From: Tenacibaculum maritimum NCIMB 2154
GTDB taxonomy: Bacteria; Bacteroidota; Bacteroidia; Flavobacteriales; Flavobacteriaceae
NCBI RefSeq assembly: GCF_900119795.1
Contig: NZ_LT634361.1
Span: 2,961,001 to 3,025,000, forward strand
Direction: 5' to 3'
Length of the DNA: 64,000 nt
The notes under the pieces are model-generated. The model saw only the letters and a list, made by a program, of their open reading frames with translations, made no database searches and was not told where the DNA came from. The stretch's first letter is position 1, and each line of letters opens with the position of its first letter. Made by a program: the position numbers and the translations under genes. Below, in pieces: positions 53,420-62,561 of this stretch.

Positions 53420-54049
53420 ATGAGAAACACAGCTATTACAAAAGATATACAAACAGCATTAACTCCTAATGCTGTATTGCAAGACTTATTAGCAGGAAAT
53501 ACTCGTTATACGAGTAATAACCTAACGGCTTCTAATGTGAATGATTTAGTAACGCAAACTACGGGAGGACAATTTCCTAAAGCAGTAATATTATCATGTA
53601 TTGACTCACGTGTGCCTGTAGAAATGGTGTTTGACCAAACTATTGGCGATGTTTTTGTAGCACGTGTGGCAGGAAATTTTGAAAATGTAGATATTTTAGG
53701 TAGTATGGAATATTCTTGCGCTGTTGCTGGAAGTAAATTAGTACTTGTTTTAGGACATGAAAGCTGCGGTGCTGTTAAAGCTGCTTGCGATGGCGTAGAA
53801 CTAGGCAATATTACTTCTATGTTAAATAATATTACTCCTGCTGTAAAATTAGCTTCAGAGCAGGTAGCTGGAGAAAACAATTCTTCTAACAGCGATTTTG
53901 TTGCTAAAACTGTTGAAAACAATGTAAAATTAACCATAGATCGGATTCGCGAAAAAAGTAAAATCTTACAAGAAATGGAAGACAATGGTGAAATTGCTAT
54001 TGTTGGCGGAGTTTACTCTTTAAAAACAGGACAGGTAACTATGTTATAG
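53420..54049 (+). CDS. Beta-class carbonic anhydrase
   Basis: A 209-residue enzyme from ATG 53420 (MRNTAITKDIQTALTPN); the frame reaches 53366, but that would overlap SulP. ILSCIDSRVPVEMVFDQ (Cys and Asp-Arg pair) and LGHESCGAVKAA (His and Cys) are the zinc and catalytic motifs. IGDVFVARVAGNFEN is also conserved. It interconverts CO2 and bicarbonate. Coupled to SulP, the pair probably forms a bicarbonate uptake or pH unit. Followed by a terminator. Confidence 0.95.
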   Translation: MRNTAITKDIQTALTPNAVLQDLLAGNTRYTSNNLTASNVNDLVTQTTGGQFPKAVILSCIDSRVPVEMVFDQTIGDVFVARVAGNFENVDILGSMEYSCAVAGSKLVLVLGHESCGAVKAACDGVELGNITSMLNNITPAVKLASEQVAGENNSSNSDFVAKTVENNVKLTIDRIREKSKILQEMEDNGEIAIVGGVYSLKTGQVTML

Positions 54050-54069
54050 ATACTTAATATTTGTAAAAG

Positions 54070-54104
54070 ATAAAAACCGAGTTTGTATAACTTCGGTTTT
54101 TATC
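54070..54104 (+). terminator. Terminator after the carbonic anhydrase gene
   Basis: AAAAACCGA ... TCGGTTTTT hairpin with T run. It also serves as a boundary to the convergent minus-strand genes. Confidence 0.8.
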
Positions 54105-54137
54105 TTTTATATCCATTATAATTCAAAAAAGAATGCA

Positions 54138-55133
54138 CTAATTAGTAAACGACCTTACATCAATTACTGTTTTATAAGACTCTGTTAAACCTGAAAATTC
54201 TCCTTCTAAAAAAACCTCCCAATAAATAGATACATCTCCTTTTGAAAAAGGCGTTAAGTTTTTAGCATTGGGATACTCAAAATAAACTTCCTCTTCATTA
54301 TTTTTTGATAACTTGGTAATCGGAGACTTATATAGTTCCTCTGTATAATGACTTCTAGAAGAGCCTCTGGTATCTATAACACTCTCTGTAATTTTATAAT
54401 ATATTTTTGGGTTTTTCAGCTTAAAGTCTTTTTTATAAACTTTACAAATAAAGCCTTTTTCAGCCTCCACTAGCTTAACACTAACCTTTCCTATTAACTT
54501 ACCTTTATAAAAAGTTATAATAGCTACTATAAAAATTAAAAAAATAACGCATATGAATATATGAAAAAACTGAAGCTCAAAATTAAATATCTTAAAGAGA
54601 ATTAAATAAATAAAACCTACTAAAAAAAAAGAAGAAATTCCCGTTACACTATTTCCTTCTAAGGTTAAAAAACTTGTTTGGCTAACAACTTTATATCTTT
54701 TATTTATATTCTCTTTTAAAAAATACGCTGATTTTTTCACAGAATGCATTGAGTTCATAGTAGATTTCAACCTAGAAAAAAAACTTCTCTCTAACTTTTC
54801 TACCTCATTACTAGCAATTCTCAAATCAGCCTCAAAACTATATAGCACCTCAAAGTTTTTTCCCTTATAAGATTCAATACTATTCTTCGGAACTTCAAAC
54901 CAAAAAGGAATTGTATGCAACGTATTTTTTAAGGCTACCACATTTTCATCAATATTAAAAAAAAACATTTCTTCTTTAAATCCCCCCATTCTACCTCTCA
55001 GTTCCATATATACAGTTCCTACAACTTGGGCTATTTTTATAGTCGTAGTGGTGGCTATAGTTATATGCCCTTTTATACAATTATTTTTACGTTCTTCTAA
55101 ATGTATATTTAATACTAATGTTGACTTTTCCAT
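54138..55133 (-). CDS. Membrane protein with arrestin-like N-terminal domain
   Basis: A 331-residue protein of no family I can name. Residues 1-110 look like an arrestin/Spo0M-type beta sandwich: STLVLNIHLEERKNNCIKGHI, IAQVVGTVYMELRGRMGG, HTIPFWFEVPKNSIESYKGK, FEVLYSFEADLRI (the F-x-x-P...S-x-x-G...Y-x-x-x-A-x-L pattern of arrestin N-domains). Two membrane helices (SSFFLVGFIYLILFKIF, FFHIFICVIFLIFIVAIITF) lie near residues 170-215, then a second beta domain. The first 19 bases overlap the ATPase gene, so they form a tight pair. Function unknown; the arrestin call is by eye. Confidence 0.65.
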   Translation of the reverse strand: MEKSTLVLNIHLEERKNNCIKGHITIATTTTIKIAQVVGTVYMELRGRMGGFKEEMFFFNIDENVVALKNTLHTIPFWFEVPKNSIESYKGKNFEVLYSFEADLRIASNEVEKLERSFFSRLKSTMNSMHSVKKSAYFLKENINKRYKVVSQTSFLTLEGNSVTGISSFFLVGFIYLILFKIFNFELQFFHIFICVIFLIFIVAIITFYKGKLIGKVSVKLVEAEKGFICKVYKKDFKLKNPKIYYKITESVIDTRGSSRSHYTEELYKSPITKLSKNNEEEVYFEYPNAKNLTPFSKGDVSIYWEVFLEGEFSGLTESYKTVIDVRSFTN

Positions 55134-55714
55134 TGAAATTTTTCATATAAATGATTTATAATACCTCTATAATCATCTCCAAATTTTTTTATTAAGAGGC
55201 TTATTTCTCTTTGGGTAAATACTCTTTCATAGCTCCCTTTTTCTCTTTCTGCTACTTTTAGTCTATTTTTTACTATATTTTCAAGAATTTCTATTGAAAT
55301 TCCCTTAAAATAAATTGTGTGTAATTTTTTCTTAGCAAGCATACATTCTATTTTTTTACTAAAATGAGTTGTATAAATAACTACTTTCTTTTCCTTAAAT
55401 AATTTATGCCTTTCGCTAAAACTCAAATGCGCAATACCATCTATAAAAACAACCTCCGAATCATCTTCTAAGACACTATTTACCGACACCTTATTTTCCA
55501 ATAAGAAAATAGGAAATTCAGGTACTTTTTGTTGAAGTGCTATTAAATGAGTGGTCTTTCCTCTCCCCTTTTTACCACTAAACTCAATAGCTAGAGACTC
55601 CTTCGTTTTAATTTTGAGAAGTAATTTTTCAAAATTAAATATCGGAACTAAAACATCGTCTAAATCTTCTTCAAAAACACCCGAAAACGGATTGAATTTA
55701 AATGCATCTTTCAA
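55115..55714 (-). CDS. P-loop ATPase of unknown family
   Basis: A 199-residue protein with Walker A GKKGRGKTTHL (residue ~47) and Walker B EVVFIDGIAHL (~88). KVVIYTTHFSKK follows as a sensor-1 strand, and the C-terminus SLLIKKFGDDYRGIINHLYEKF is helical. It looks like an ABC- or AAA-type core without a clear signature motif. The start is TTG at 55714; no ATG is near. It sits 21 bp after cvpA and overlaps the arrestin-like gene. The pair may be an energised membrane-associated complex; this is inference. Confidence 0.7.
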   Translation of the reverse strand: MKDAFKFNPFSGVFEEDLDDVLVPIFNFEKLLLKIKTKESLAIEFSGKKGRGKTTHLIALQQKVPEFPIFLLENKVSVNSVLEDDSEVVFIDGIAHLSFSERHKLFKEKKVVIYTTHFSKKIECMLAKKKLHTIYFKGISIEILENIVKNRLKVAEREKGSYERVFTQREISLLIKKFGDDYRGIINHLYEKFQWKSQH

Positions 55715-55735
55715 TAGCTTTATTTTTTTATATTA

Positions 55736-56242
55736 TTATTTATTTTTTTCTACCTCTTCCTCACTTTTTATAATAGAAGGAAAAATAATAGGCGCTATTT
55801 TTTTTACTGGTTTATAAAGGATAGATTCTTCCAAATTTTCTTCTGCAACAAATGGAATTGCATCATTCATTTTTCCAAAAAAAATAAAAACCACGCTTAA
55901 TATCAATCCTATTTTCAATGCACCAAAAACCCCTCCTAAAATCTTATTTAAAATCCCTAATGATGCAAAATCTGCTAATTTTGTAAAAATTTTACCTAGC
56001 AAAGCTATTACTAAAATAATAATCACAAAAGTAGCTGCAAAAGCTGCCAAGGAAATATATTTTTCATTCCAGCTTACACTATTTTTTAACCAATCTCCTA
56101 TAAAATAAGAAAAATGAATCGCTCCATACACCCCGGCAACTAGAGCTACTAAAGAAGCTACCTCTACAAACAATCCTTTCATCAAACCACGGATAAAACC
56201 AAATAGCAATAATGCTGCTATTATAATATCAAATGTATTCAT
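55736..56242 (-). CDS. CvpA family membrane protein
   Basis: A 168-residue protein from the ATG at 56242 (MNTFDIIIAALLLFGFIRGLMKG); the frame extends to 56278 over the TATATTTG promoter element at 56261-56268, so the longer form is wrong. Four helices (FDIIIAALLLFGFIRG, VASLVALVAGVYGAIHF, LAAFAATFVIIILVIALLG, VFGALKIGLILSVVFIFF) and the RG-x-x-KG motif are CvpA features. CvpA is needed for colicin V production in E. coli and for envelope stress tolerance in other bacteria. First gene of a three-gene unit. Confidence 0.9.
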   Translation of the reverse strand: MNTFDIIIAALLLFGFIRGLMKGLFVEVASLVALVAGVYGAIHFSYFIGDWLKNSVSWNEKYISLAAFAATFVIIILVIALLGKIFTKLADFASLGILNKILGGVFGALKIGLILSVVFIFFGKMNDAIPFVAEENLEESILYKPVKKIAPIIFPSIIKSEEEVEKNK

Positions 56243-56260
56243 TCTTTTAATTTTAGAAAC

Positions 56261-56268
56261 CAAATATA
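56261..56268 (-). promoter_or_regulatory. -7 element of cvpA
   Basis: TATATTTG on the minus strand, 18 bp before ATG 56242. Confidence 0.6.
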
Positions 56269-56281
56269 CACAACTCATTCG

Positions 56282-56289
56282 TATCTTTG
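56282..56289 (+). promoter_or_regulatory. -7 element of the 56311 gene
   Basis: TATCTTTG. It covers the TTG at 56287, so the ATG at 56311 is the start. It lies back to back with the cvpA promoter. Confidence 0.65.
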
Positions 56290-56310
56290 TTGCTTCGAAA
56301 GAGACTTCAT

Positions 56311-56667
56311 ATGACTAAAAATACTGAACTAAGAGAAAAATGGACCCTTATAGTAAATCAGCTTTCTAAGCAATTTGCAGATGGTGATGAGCTAAATGTT
56401 GACGGAATTATTTATTTAGTTGGCGTACAAGAATTGGGGCAAGGGCATCGAAAATTTAAAAAAGACGAAAAAGTTAATTTGATGCATATTGCTATTTGCA
56501 AGCTACTAGAACCTTATGGATATTACGAGTTTGATTTTTTTGATAATGATGGTTGGCCTCATTATAAAATATTAAATGAACTCCCTAGTTTAAAACCAGG
56601 AGAGCAATCAGTATTAATCAAAGAAGCCATTATAAATTATTTTGAGTCTATTTCTTTCTTTGATTAA
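56311..56667 (+). CDS. Conserved small protein of unknown function
   Basis: A 118-residue cytoplasmic protein (MTKNTELREKWTLIVNQLSK...). It has DELNVDGIIYLVGVQELGQGHRKFKKDEKVNLMHIAICKLLEPYG and YYEFDFFDNDGWPHYKILNELP. I recall such proteins as conserved in Flavobacteriia without assigned function. Compact alpha/beta with many aromatic residues. Own promoter, divergent from cvpA. Confidence 0.75.
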   Translation: MTKNTELREKWTLIVNQLSKQFADGDELNVDGIIYLVGVQELGQGHRKFKKDEKVNLMHIAICKLLEPYGYYEFDFFDNDGWPHYKILNELPSLKPGEQSVLIKEAIINYFESISFFD

Positions 56668-57076
56668 AGTGTTTACCCTGTATAACATTTTTAATTATCA
56701 TTCATTTTAACTGCTGTAAACATCTAGCTAACCTCTCTCCTATTACCACGCTAAAAAACTCTTTATTAAATACATATAATTATTCAGAGTATATATTTCT
56801 TTAACTATTGATTAGCGGATAATTTTCTAATTATTTAGAAAAAAATCTATATGATACCCTCCTTAGAAAGCCTTATTACGAGTCATTCATTCGTATCAGG
56901 GGAATCCATCGTTCTCAAATTTATCTTATTTTTAAAATTCATTATTAATAAAATTTGCTACAATGTACTTAAATTAAATAAGAAACATTAATTTTGGTAT
57001 GTTTCTTGGAATAGACAGGAAAACGATTCGTTTTTGGGTAATAAAAACAATAAAATAAAAACTTATTTAAAATATT
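56668..57076. other. Non-coding gap with a promoter-like element
   Basis: No coding frame. A hairpin-like TTTCTA...TAGAAA lies near 56830-56850. TAATTTTG at 56989-56996 fits the -7 consensus and would give an ~80-base leader for the thioredoxin-like gene at 57077. No RNA gene recognised. Confidence 0.45.
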
Positions 57077-58513
57077 ATGTTGAAAAAATTACTTTCTTTA
57101 TTAGTGTTCACAACATCAATGGTTAATGCACAATACATTGTAAAAGGAACCATGACTCCCCCAGGAAAAGGAGATTGGGCAATTTTATATAAATTAGAGG
57201 GGGCTAAACAAAAATTCATTACAAACACTACTGTAAAAGTTGACACAGTTAATATCAATGGGGAAACAGAAATCTTAGGCAAATTTCTCTTTACGCTACC
57301 TGAGGATGCAAAAACTGGAGCATATCGAGTAAGTTATAGAAATAAAGGAGCTGGATTTGTTGATTTCTTATTCAATAAAGAAAATGTAGAGTTCATTTTC
57401 AATCCTCTTTATCCTGATCAATCTGTGGTATTTACCAGCTCTAGAGAAAACAAATTATACAGCCAGTATTTAGAAGCTATTGGACTAAGTCAAAAAAAGG
57501 TAGATGAAATTCAAGCTAACTACATAAAAAGCCCTACTAAAGATGCCAAAAAAGCTTATAAAAAGGCCTATAAAGATTTAGAGGATGTTCAAGATATCTA
57601 TGAAAATAAATCGGAAGGAATGTTGGTTAGTCATTTTATCAAAGCCTCTAAGCGTTATAACACTTCTAATCCTACTGAAGATATTCAAGATTATTTAAAC
57701 TCAATAGGAAAAAACTTTTTTAATAATATCGATTTTAAAAGTAACGAACTTTACAACTCTTCATTTTTAATAGATAGAGTGACAGATTATATTTTTGGTT
57801 TTAACTTTTCAGATGACCAAGTATTACAACAAAAATTGTATAAAGAAGCTATTATCACAGTAATGGATAAAGTTTCTAAAGATAATTTAAGGAAAGAAGT
57901 TACCGAATACTTAATTACTACTTTTACAGATAAAAGAAACTCAGAAATTGTGGATTGGGTTTTTGCTGAATATTATAAAAAACTACCTAAGGAGCTTCAA
58001 GATTCAAAATTCAAACAGAGTAAATTAGACTTATTAAGAGCTACAGTAGGAAGAGTTGCTCCTGACTTTTCTTGGAAAGAATATGGCACAAGATATGGAA
58101 GAACTTATGAAAAAGATTATAAACTTTCTACCCTTAATGATGGCGAAAATTATTTGCTTATATTCTGGAGTACGGGGTGTTCTCACTGCTTAAAAGAAAT
58201 TCCTGTTTTATACAAGTTCATGAAAAACCACAAAAAAACTTCTGTAGTTGCTTTCGGTATTGAAAATGATGATTTGGATTGGAATGAATATATCAAAAAA
58301 TTACATGGTTGGCACAATGCAATGGGAACGCATCCAGAAAACAAATGGGACAATAGAATTGTACGCACTTACCAATTAATAGCTACTCCTGCTTATTTTG
58401 TACTTGATGCTAATAAAAAGATAATTGCAATGCCAAATACGATTGAAGATGTTGAGAAATATTTCAATAAACTGAACACAAAGAAAAAGGCAAACAAAAA
58501 ACAAAAAAAATAA
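57077..58513 (+). CDS. TlpA-like exported thioredoxin-domain protein
   Basis: A 478-residue protein with signal peptide (KKLLSLLVFTTSMVNAQ). The first ~320 residues hold an N-terminal beta domain (YIVKGTMTPPGKGDWAILYKL, DUF4369/DUF5106-like) and a helical segment. From ~330 to 465 it is a thioredoxin-like domain: RVAPDFSWKEYG, ENYLLIFWSTGCSHCLKEIP (CSHC active site), SVVAFGIEND, and TPAYFVLDANKKIIAMP (cis-Pro). The tail is Lys-rich. Likely a periplasmic thiol-disulfide reductant. No neighbour on the same transcript. Confidence 0.85.
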   Translation: MLKKLLSLLVFTTSMVNAQYIVKGTMTPPGKGDWAILYKLEGAKQKFITNTTVKVDTVNINGETEILGKFLFTLPEDAKTGAYRVSYRNKGAGFVDFLFNKENVEFIFNPLYPDQSVVFTSSRENKLYSQYLEAIGLSQKKVDEIQANYIKSPTKDAKKAYKKAYKDLEDVQDIYENKSEGMLVSHFIKASKRYNTSNPTEDIQDYLNSIGKNFFNNIDFKSNELYNSSFLIDRVTDYIFGFNFSDDQVLQQKLYKEAIITVMDKVSKDNLRKEVTEYLITTFTDKRNSEIVDWVFAEYYKKLPKELQDSKFKQSKLDLLRATVGRVAPDFSWKEYGTRYGRTYEKDYKLSTLNDGENYLLIFWSTGCSHCLKEIPVLYKFMKNHKKTSVVAFGIENDDLDWNEYIKKLHGWHNAMGTHPENKWDNRIVRTYQLIATPAYFVLDANKKIIAMPNTIEDVEKYFNKLNTKKKANKKQKK

Positions 58514-58593
58514 TTCAATGTAATTCTTAGTGGTTTTTCTACGGTGAATAACCTTGATTGAGAAATATCACTAGCATTTAAATTACAACAATA

Positions 58594-58632
58594 AAACTCA
58601 TTTGAACTTTACGGTTTAAATGAGTTTTTTTC
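58594..58632 (+). terminator. Terminator after the TlpA-like gene
   Basis: AAACTCATTT (58594-58603) with AAATGAGTTT (58618-58627) and a T run. Confidence 0.75.
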
Positions 58633-58654
58633 TAAAAAGAAAAGTCTTTGTTTA

Positions 58655-59014
58655 TTAGAAAAATAAAAAGGCATCTTTCAAATGCGCTATCTTAAAACCT
58701 CCTTGATGTTTAGTAATTGCAACAATATCAAACCGAACATCAACCTCTAAATCTTGCTGAACCACATAAGCATCCATAGCTATTACTAGCAATGCTATTT
58801 TTTTAGCGTTTACGAATTCTTGAGGGGCTCCAAAGTAAGTTGTTGTTCTGGTTTTCACCTCTACAGCTATTAAAGTAGCTCCTTTTCTTGCTATAATATC
58901 GATCTCAGACTTTTGAAACCGATAATTCTTTTCAAGAATTTTATATCCTTTTTCTAATAAGTATGCTACTGCTAAACCTTCTCCTTCTTTCCCTAATTTA
59001 TTATGATCTGCCAT
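58655..59014 (-). CDS. YraN family endonuclease-like protein
   Basis: A 119-residue protein of the UPF0102/YraN family, a restriction-endonuclease-like fold. GKEGEGLAVAYLLEKGYKILEKNYRF is the family start, and KSEIDIIARKGATLIAVEVKTR holds the catalytic E-x-D...E-V-K set. Found next to rRNA or DNA processing genes in many bacteria; activity not clear. Single gene between terminators. Confidence 0.93.
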   Translation of the reverse strand: MADHNKLGKEGEGLAVAYLLEKGYKILEKNYRFQKSEIDIIARKGATLIAVEVKTRTTTYFGAPQEFVNAKKIALLVIAMDAYVVQQDLEVDVRFDIVAITKHQGGFKIAHLKDAFLFF

Positions 59015-59181
59015 TACTTCTAAAAATTAATGCAATTAAAAAACCCCTTATGCTTATTGCGATTTGAAATTACCCTAAAAGAAAATAGTAGTTTTTTTCT
59101 TACAAATTATAGAAATAAAGCATTCCCTTTATTTTCTTTTTCTTATTAAAAGAATCCTTTTACATGCACCTCAAAGAATTA

Positions 59182-60174
59182 TTACTCTTCAAAGAGTAAC
59201 AATGCTTTATTTTCTTCAACTTCTAACACAACCTTTCTCCCTAAAATCAATGCCCTATTATCAGAATCATGACCTGCTGGAAAATTGAACATTACAGGTA
59301 TATTTTCAGGAATGATATCTAAAATTAATTGTTCTATACTACTTCCCCAAGGGGTCGTATTTTTTTTTATTTTAGTCATACCACCAACAATTACTCCTTT
59401 TAATTTTCTAAAATACCCTGCTCTTCGCAAACTCTGCAACATTCTATCAATACTATACTTATATTCCCCTATTTCTTCTATAAATAAAATTTTCCCATCG
59501 GTATCTAATTGACTTTCTGAACCTAACATAGAAGCCAAAACAGCTATATTTCCTCCTACTAACTCTCCTGATACTTTTCCTTTTCTATTGTATCTAGAAG
59601 CTCCCACCTCATATTTTAATTGCTCTCCAAATAATGCCTTTTTAAAAGTAGCTATTGTTTCAGTAATCATCGCAGCTTTATCCTCCAAGCTAACTCCCAT
59701 CATAGCGTGTAATGTTTCTACCCCTACATTATTTATATGGTTATGAAAGGCTGTAAGGTCTGAATATCCTATGATCCATTTAGGTTGTTTCTTAAAAATA
59801 GTAAAATCTAACCTGTCTAAAATACGTACTGAGCCATACCCTCCTCTTGCACTCCATATTGCTTTTATTGTTGGATCGTCCAATGCTTTTTGAAAGTCTT
59901 CACACCGTTGCTCATCTGTACCTGCAAAATGATTTCCTTGCTCAAACATATGCTTTCCATACAAAACTTTTAAGCCCCATTTTTCAGCTAGTATCTTTGC
60001 TTTATCAATAACCAATGCCCTATTTTTCAAAATTCCTGCCGGCGCAAGAATGATAATAGTATCTCCTTTTTGTAAATAAGGCGGCTTTATTTTTTTTAAA
60101 GAAATAGACTGTCCGAGTAATGATGAAGCTATCATAAATAAAATAAGTACTAGTATGTTTTTATTTGTATTCAA
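59182..60174 (-). CDS. LD-carboxypeptidase (S66 family)
   Basis: A 330-residue exported peptidase with a signal peptide (NILVLILFMIASSLLGQ). IIILAPAG, SARGGYGSVRILDRLDF and WIIGYSDLTAFHNHI (nucleophile Ser in GYSD), then SGELVGGNIAVLASMLG with ILFIEEIGEYKYSIDRML (Glu) and FPAGHDSDNRALILG (His) give the S66 Ser-Glu-His triad. It cleaves the terminal D-Ala from L,D-tetrapeptides in peptidoglycan recycling or turnover. The start is TTG at 60174. Confidence 0.9.
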   Translation of the reverse strand: MNTNKNILVLILFMIASSLLGQSISLKKIKPPYLQKGDTIIILAPAGILKNRALVIDKAKILAEKWGLKVLYGKHMFEQGNHFAGTDEQRCEDFQKALDDPTIKAIWSARGGYGSVRILDRLDFTIFKKQPKWIIGYSDLTAFHNHINNVGVETLHAMMGVSLEDKAAMITETIATFKKALFGEQLKYEVGASRYNRKGKVSGELVGGNIAVLASMLGSESQLDTDGKILFIEEIGEYKYSIDRMLQSLRRAGYFRKLKGVIVGGMTKIKKNTTPWGSSIEQLILDIIPENIPVMFNFPAGHDSDNRALILGRKVVLEVEENKALLLFEE

Positions 60175-60270
60175 AATACTGTTTTTTATTTTAGTAAAGT
60201 ACTAAAAATATAGATTAAAATAAATATACTTTTGGCTTGTTTAAAAAAACGTCCTTTATTTGCTTTTTAG

Positions 60271-60278
60271 TATTTTTG
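60271..60278 (+). promoter_or_regulatory. -7 element of metG
   Basis: TATTTTTG, 43 bp before the metG ATG. Confidence 0.5.
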
Positions 60279-60321
60279 CAAGTCAAAAATTAGTCCAAAA
60301 CTAATAATTAAAAAGAAATTA

Positions 60322-62376
60322 ATGAGTACTCCTAAAAGATATACGATTACTGCAGCATTACCCTACACTAACGGCCCCGTACATATTGGCCATTTGGCAG
60401 GTGTATATGTTCCTGCTGATATTTATGCACGCTATTTACGTTTAAAAGGTGAAGATGTTGTTTTTGTTTGTGGTTCTGATGAGCACGGAGTACCAATTAC
60501 TATCAAAGCTAAGAAGGAGGGAGTTACCCCTCAAGAAATTGTAGATAAATACAACGAAATTATTAAAAATTCATTTGTTGATTTCGGAATTACTTTTGAT
60601 AATTACTCACGTACCTCTGCTAAAATTCATCATGATACTGCTGCTGATTTTTTCACCAAATTATATAACGACGGTGAATTTGTAGAAGAAGTAACGGCAC
60701 AGTTATATGATGAAGAAGCCAATCAATATTTAGCCGATCGCTTTGTAATAGGTACCTGTCCGAAATGTGGTAATGAAGAGAGTTACGGAGATCAATGCGA
60801 AAAATGTGGTACTAGCCATAACGCAACTGATTTGATCAATCCTAAATCGGCTATCACAGGAAATGTTCCTACTTTAAAAGAAACAAAACATTGGTTTCTT
60901 CCCTTAGACAAACACGAAGCTTTTTTAAAAGAATGGATTCTAGAAGGTCATAAAAATGACTGGAAACCCAATGTGTTAGGACAAGTAAAATCTTGGATTG
61001 ATGATGGTTTAAGACCAAGAGCTGTTACACGTGATTTGAACTGGGGGATTCCTGTTCCTGTTGCAGGTGCAGACGGAAAAGTTTTATACGTTTGGTTTGA
61101 TGCTCCTATCGGATATATTTCTGCTACCAAGGAATGGGCTGAAAAAACAGGAAAAAACTGGGAACCATATTGGAAAGATAAAAACACTAAATTGATACAC
61201 TTTATTGGAAAAGATAATATTGTTTTCCACTGTATTATTTTTCCTGCAATGCTAAAAGCTCATGGAAATTATATTTTACCTGAAAATGTACCTGCTAATG
61301 AATTTTTAAACTTGGAAGGAAATAAACTATCTACTTCTAAAAATTGGGCTGTTTGGTTACATGAGTACTTGCAAGATTTTCCTAACCAACAAGATGTACT
61401 CCGTTATACATTAACAGCCAATGCTCCCGAAACAAAGGATAACGATTTTACTTGGAATGATTTTCAAGCAAAAAACAACAATGAATTGGTTGCTATTTTC
61501 GGAAACTTTATCAATAGAGTTGTAGTCTTAACTAATAAATATTATTCAGGTATAGTGCCCCAGCCTAATGAGTTTTCTGAAGTTGATGAAGATACGCTAG
61601 CTGCACTTAAGGAGTATCCCAATATCATTGGTAAATCAATAGAACGTTATCGTTTTAGAGAAGCCTCTCAAGAATTAATGAATTTAGCCCGTTTAGGAAA
61701 CAAATACTTAGCAGATGAGGAGCCTTGGAAAGTGATTAAGCAAAATGAAGAGCGTGTACAAACCATCATGTATGTTGCTTTACAAATAGCCGCAGGGTTA
61801 TCTGTACTATGTGAACCTTTCTTACCTTTTACTGCTCGTAAATTAAAAGCTATCTTACATATTGACGCCGATTTGAGCTGGGGAGAAATTGCTTCAAAAG
61901 AAGTTTTACTACCAGCTGCACATCCAATAAATAAAGCTGCATTACTGTTTGCTAAAATTGAAGATCAAGAAATCACAGCGCAATTAGAAAAACTACAAGC
62001 TACCAAACAAGCAAATGAAGCTGAAAACAAAGTTATAGAACCTCAAAAAGAAACTATTGATTTTGAAGATTTCACAAAATTAGACATGAGAGTTGGTACA
62101 ATCTTAGAGGCTACTAAAGTACCTAAAACTAAAAAACTTTTACAACTAAAAGTTGATGTTGGTATTGATGTACGTACAATTGTTTCTGGTATTGCTGAAA
62201 CGTTTAAACCAGAAGATATCATAGGGCAACAAGTAACTGTACTTTGTAATTTAGCTCCTCGTAAATTAAGAGGAATTGAAAGTCAAGGAATGATTTTAAT
62301 GACAGATACGCCTGATGGAAAATTAGCATTTGTAGAGCCTGCACAGCCTGTAAAAAATGGAGAAGCAATCGCTTAA
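60322..62376 (+). CDS. metG: Methionyl-tRNA synthetase
   Basis: A 684-residue class I synthetase. [14 protein letters not shown] is the HIGH region, [18 protein letters not shown] a four-Cys zinc knuckle, [12 protein letters not shown] the KMSKS-type loop (KLSTS), and [15 protein letters not shown] the conserved catalytic part. The C-terminal ~110 residues ([23 protein letters not shown]) form the EMAP-II-like tRNA-binding domain used for dimers. Single gene with its own promoter and terminator. Confidence 0.97.
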   Translation: MSTPKRYTITAALPYTNGPVHIGHLAGVYVPADIYARYLRLKGEDVVFVCGSDEHGVPITIKAKKEGVTPQEIVDKYNEIIKNSFVDFGITFDNYSRTSAKIHHDTAADFFTKLYNDGEFVEEVTAQLYDEEANQYLADRFVIGTCPKCGNEESYGDQCEKCGTSHNATDLINPKSAITGNVPTLKETKHWFLPLDKHEAFLKEWILEGHKNDWKPNVLGQVKSWIDDGLRPRAVTRDLNWGIPVPVAGADGKVLYVWFDAPIGYISATKEWAEKTGKNWEPYWKDKNTKLIHFIGKDNIVFHCIIFPAMLKAHGNYILPENVPANEFLNLEGNKLSTSKNWAVWLHEYLQDFPNQQDVLRYTLTANAPETKDNDFTWNDFQAKNNNELVAIFGNFINRVVVLTNKYYSGIVPQPNEFSEVDEDTLAALKEYPNIIGKSIERYRFREASQELMNLARLGNKYLADEEPWKVIKQNEERVQTIMYVALQIAAGLSVLCEPFLPFTARKLKAILHIDADLSWGEIASKEVLLPAAHPINKAALLFAKIEDQEITAQLEKLQATKQANEAENKVIEPQKETIDFEDFTKLDMRVGTILEATKVPKTKKLLQLKVDVGIDVRTIVSGIAETFKPEDIIGQQVTVLCNLAPRKLRGIESQGMILMTDTPDGKLAFVEPAQPVKNGEAIA

Positions 62377-62401
62377 ATAAAGAATTTCTTTTATACAATA
62401 C

Positions 62402-62434
62402 AAAAGCCTCACAAAATGAAATGTGAGGCTTTTT
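62402..62434 (+). terminator. Terminator of metG
   Basis: AGCCTCACA (62405-62413) with TGTGAGGCT (62422-62430) and a T run. Confidence 0.85.
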
Positions 62435-62510
62435 AGGTTTGTTGTCATAATTTCTTTTGATCTCATTAAAATTCAACAACTAAAAGCTAAACATACTTAA
62501 AGTCTATTAT

Positions 62511-62545
62511 TATATTTGAAACCTCATGTAAAAGTGAGGTTTTTC
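62511..62545 (+). promoter_or_regulatory. -7 element and palindrome before tex
   Basis: TATATTTG (62511-62518) fits the promoter consensus. Directly after it, AACCTCA (62520-62526) pairs with TGAGGTT (62535-62541), followed by T5. The predicted transcription start falls inside the stem, so the palindrome may be an operator or a second terminator rather than a leader hairpin. Confidence 0.45.
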
Positions 62546-62561
62546 ATTTCAAAAATATCCT

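Noticed and set aside
53366..53420. Longer carbonic anhydrase start at 53366.
   Set aside because: It would overlap the end of SulP by 43 bases and adds a basic segment not typical of the family; ATG 53420 fits.
54138..56242. The cvpA unit as a colicin V production operon.
   Set aside because: No bacteriocin precursor, peptidase-ABC exporter or immunity gene is present; CvpA is widespread in bacteria without colicin.
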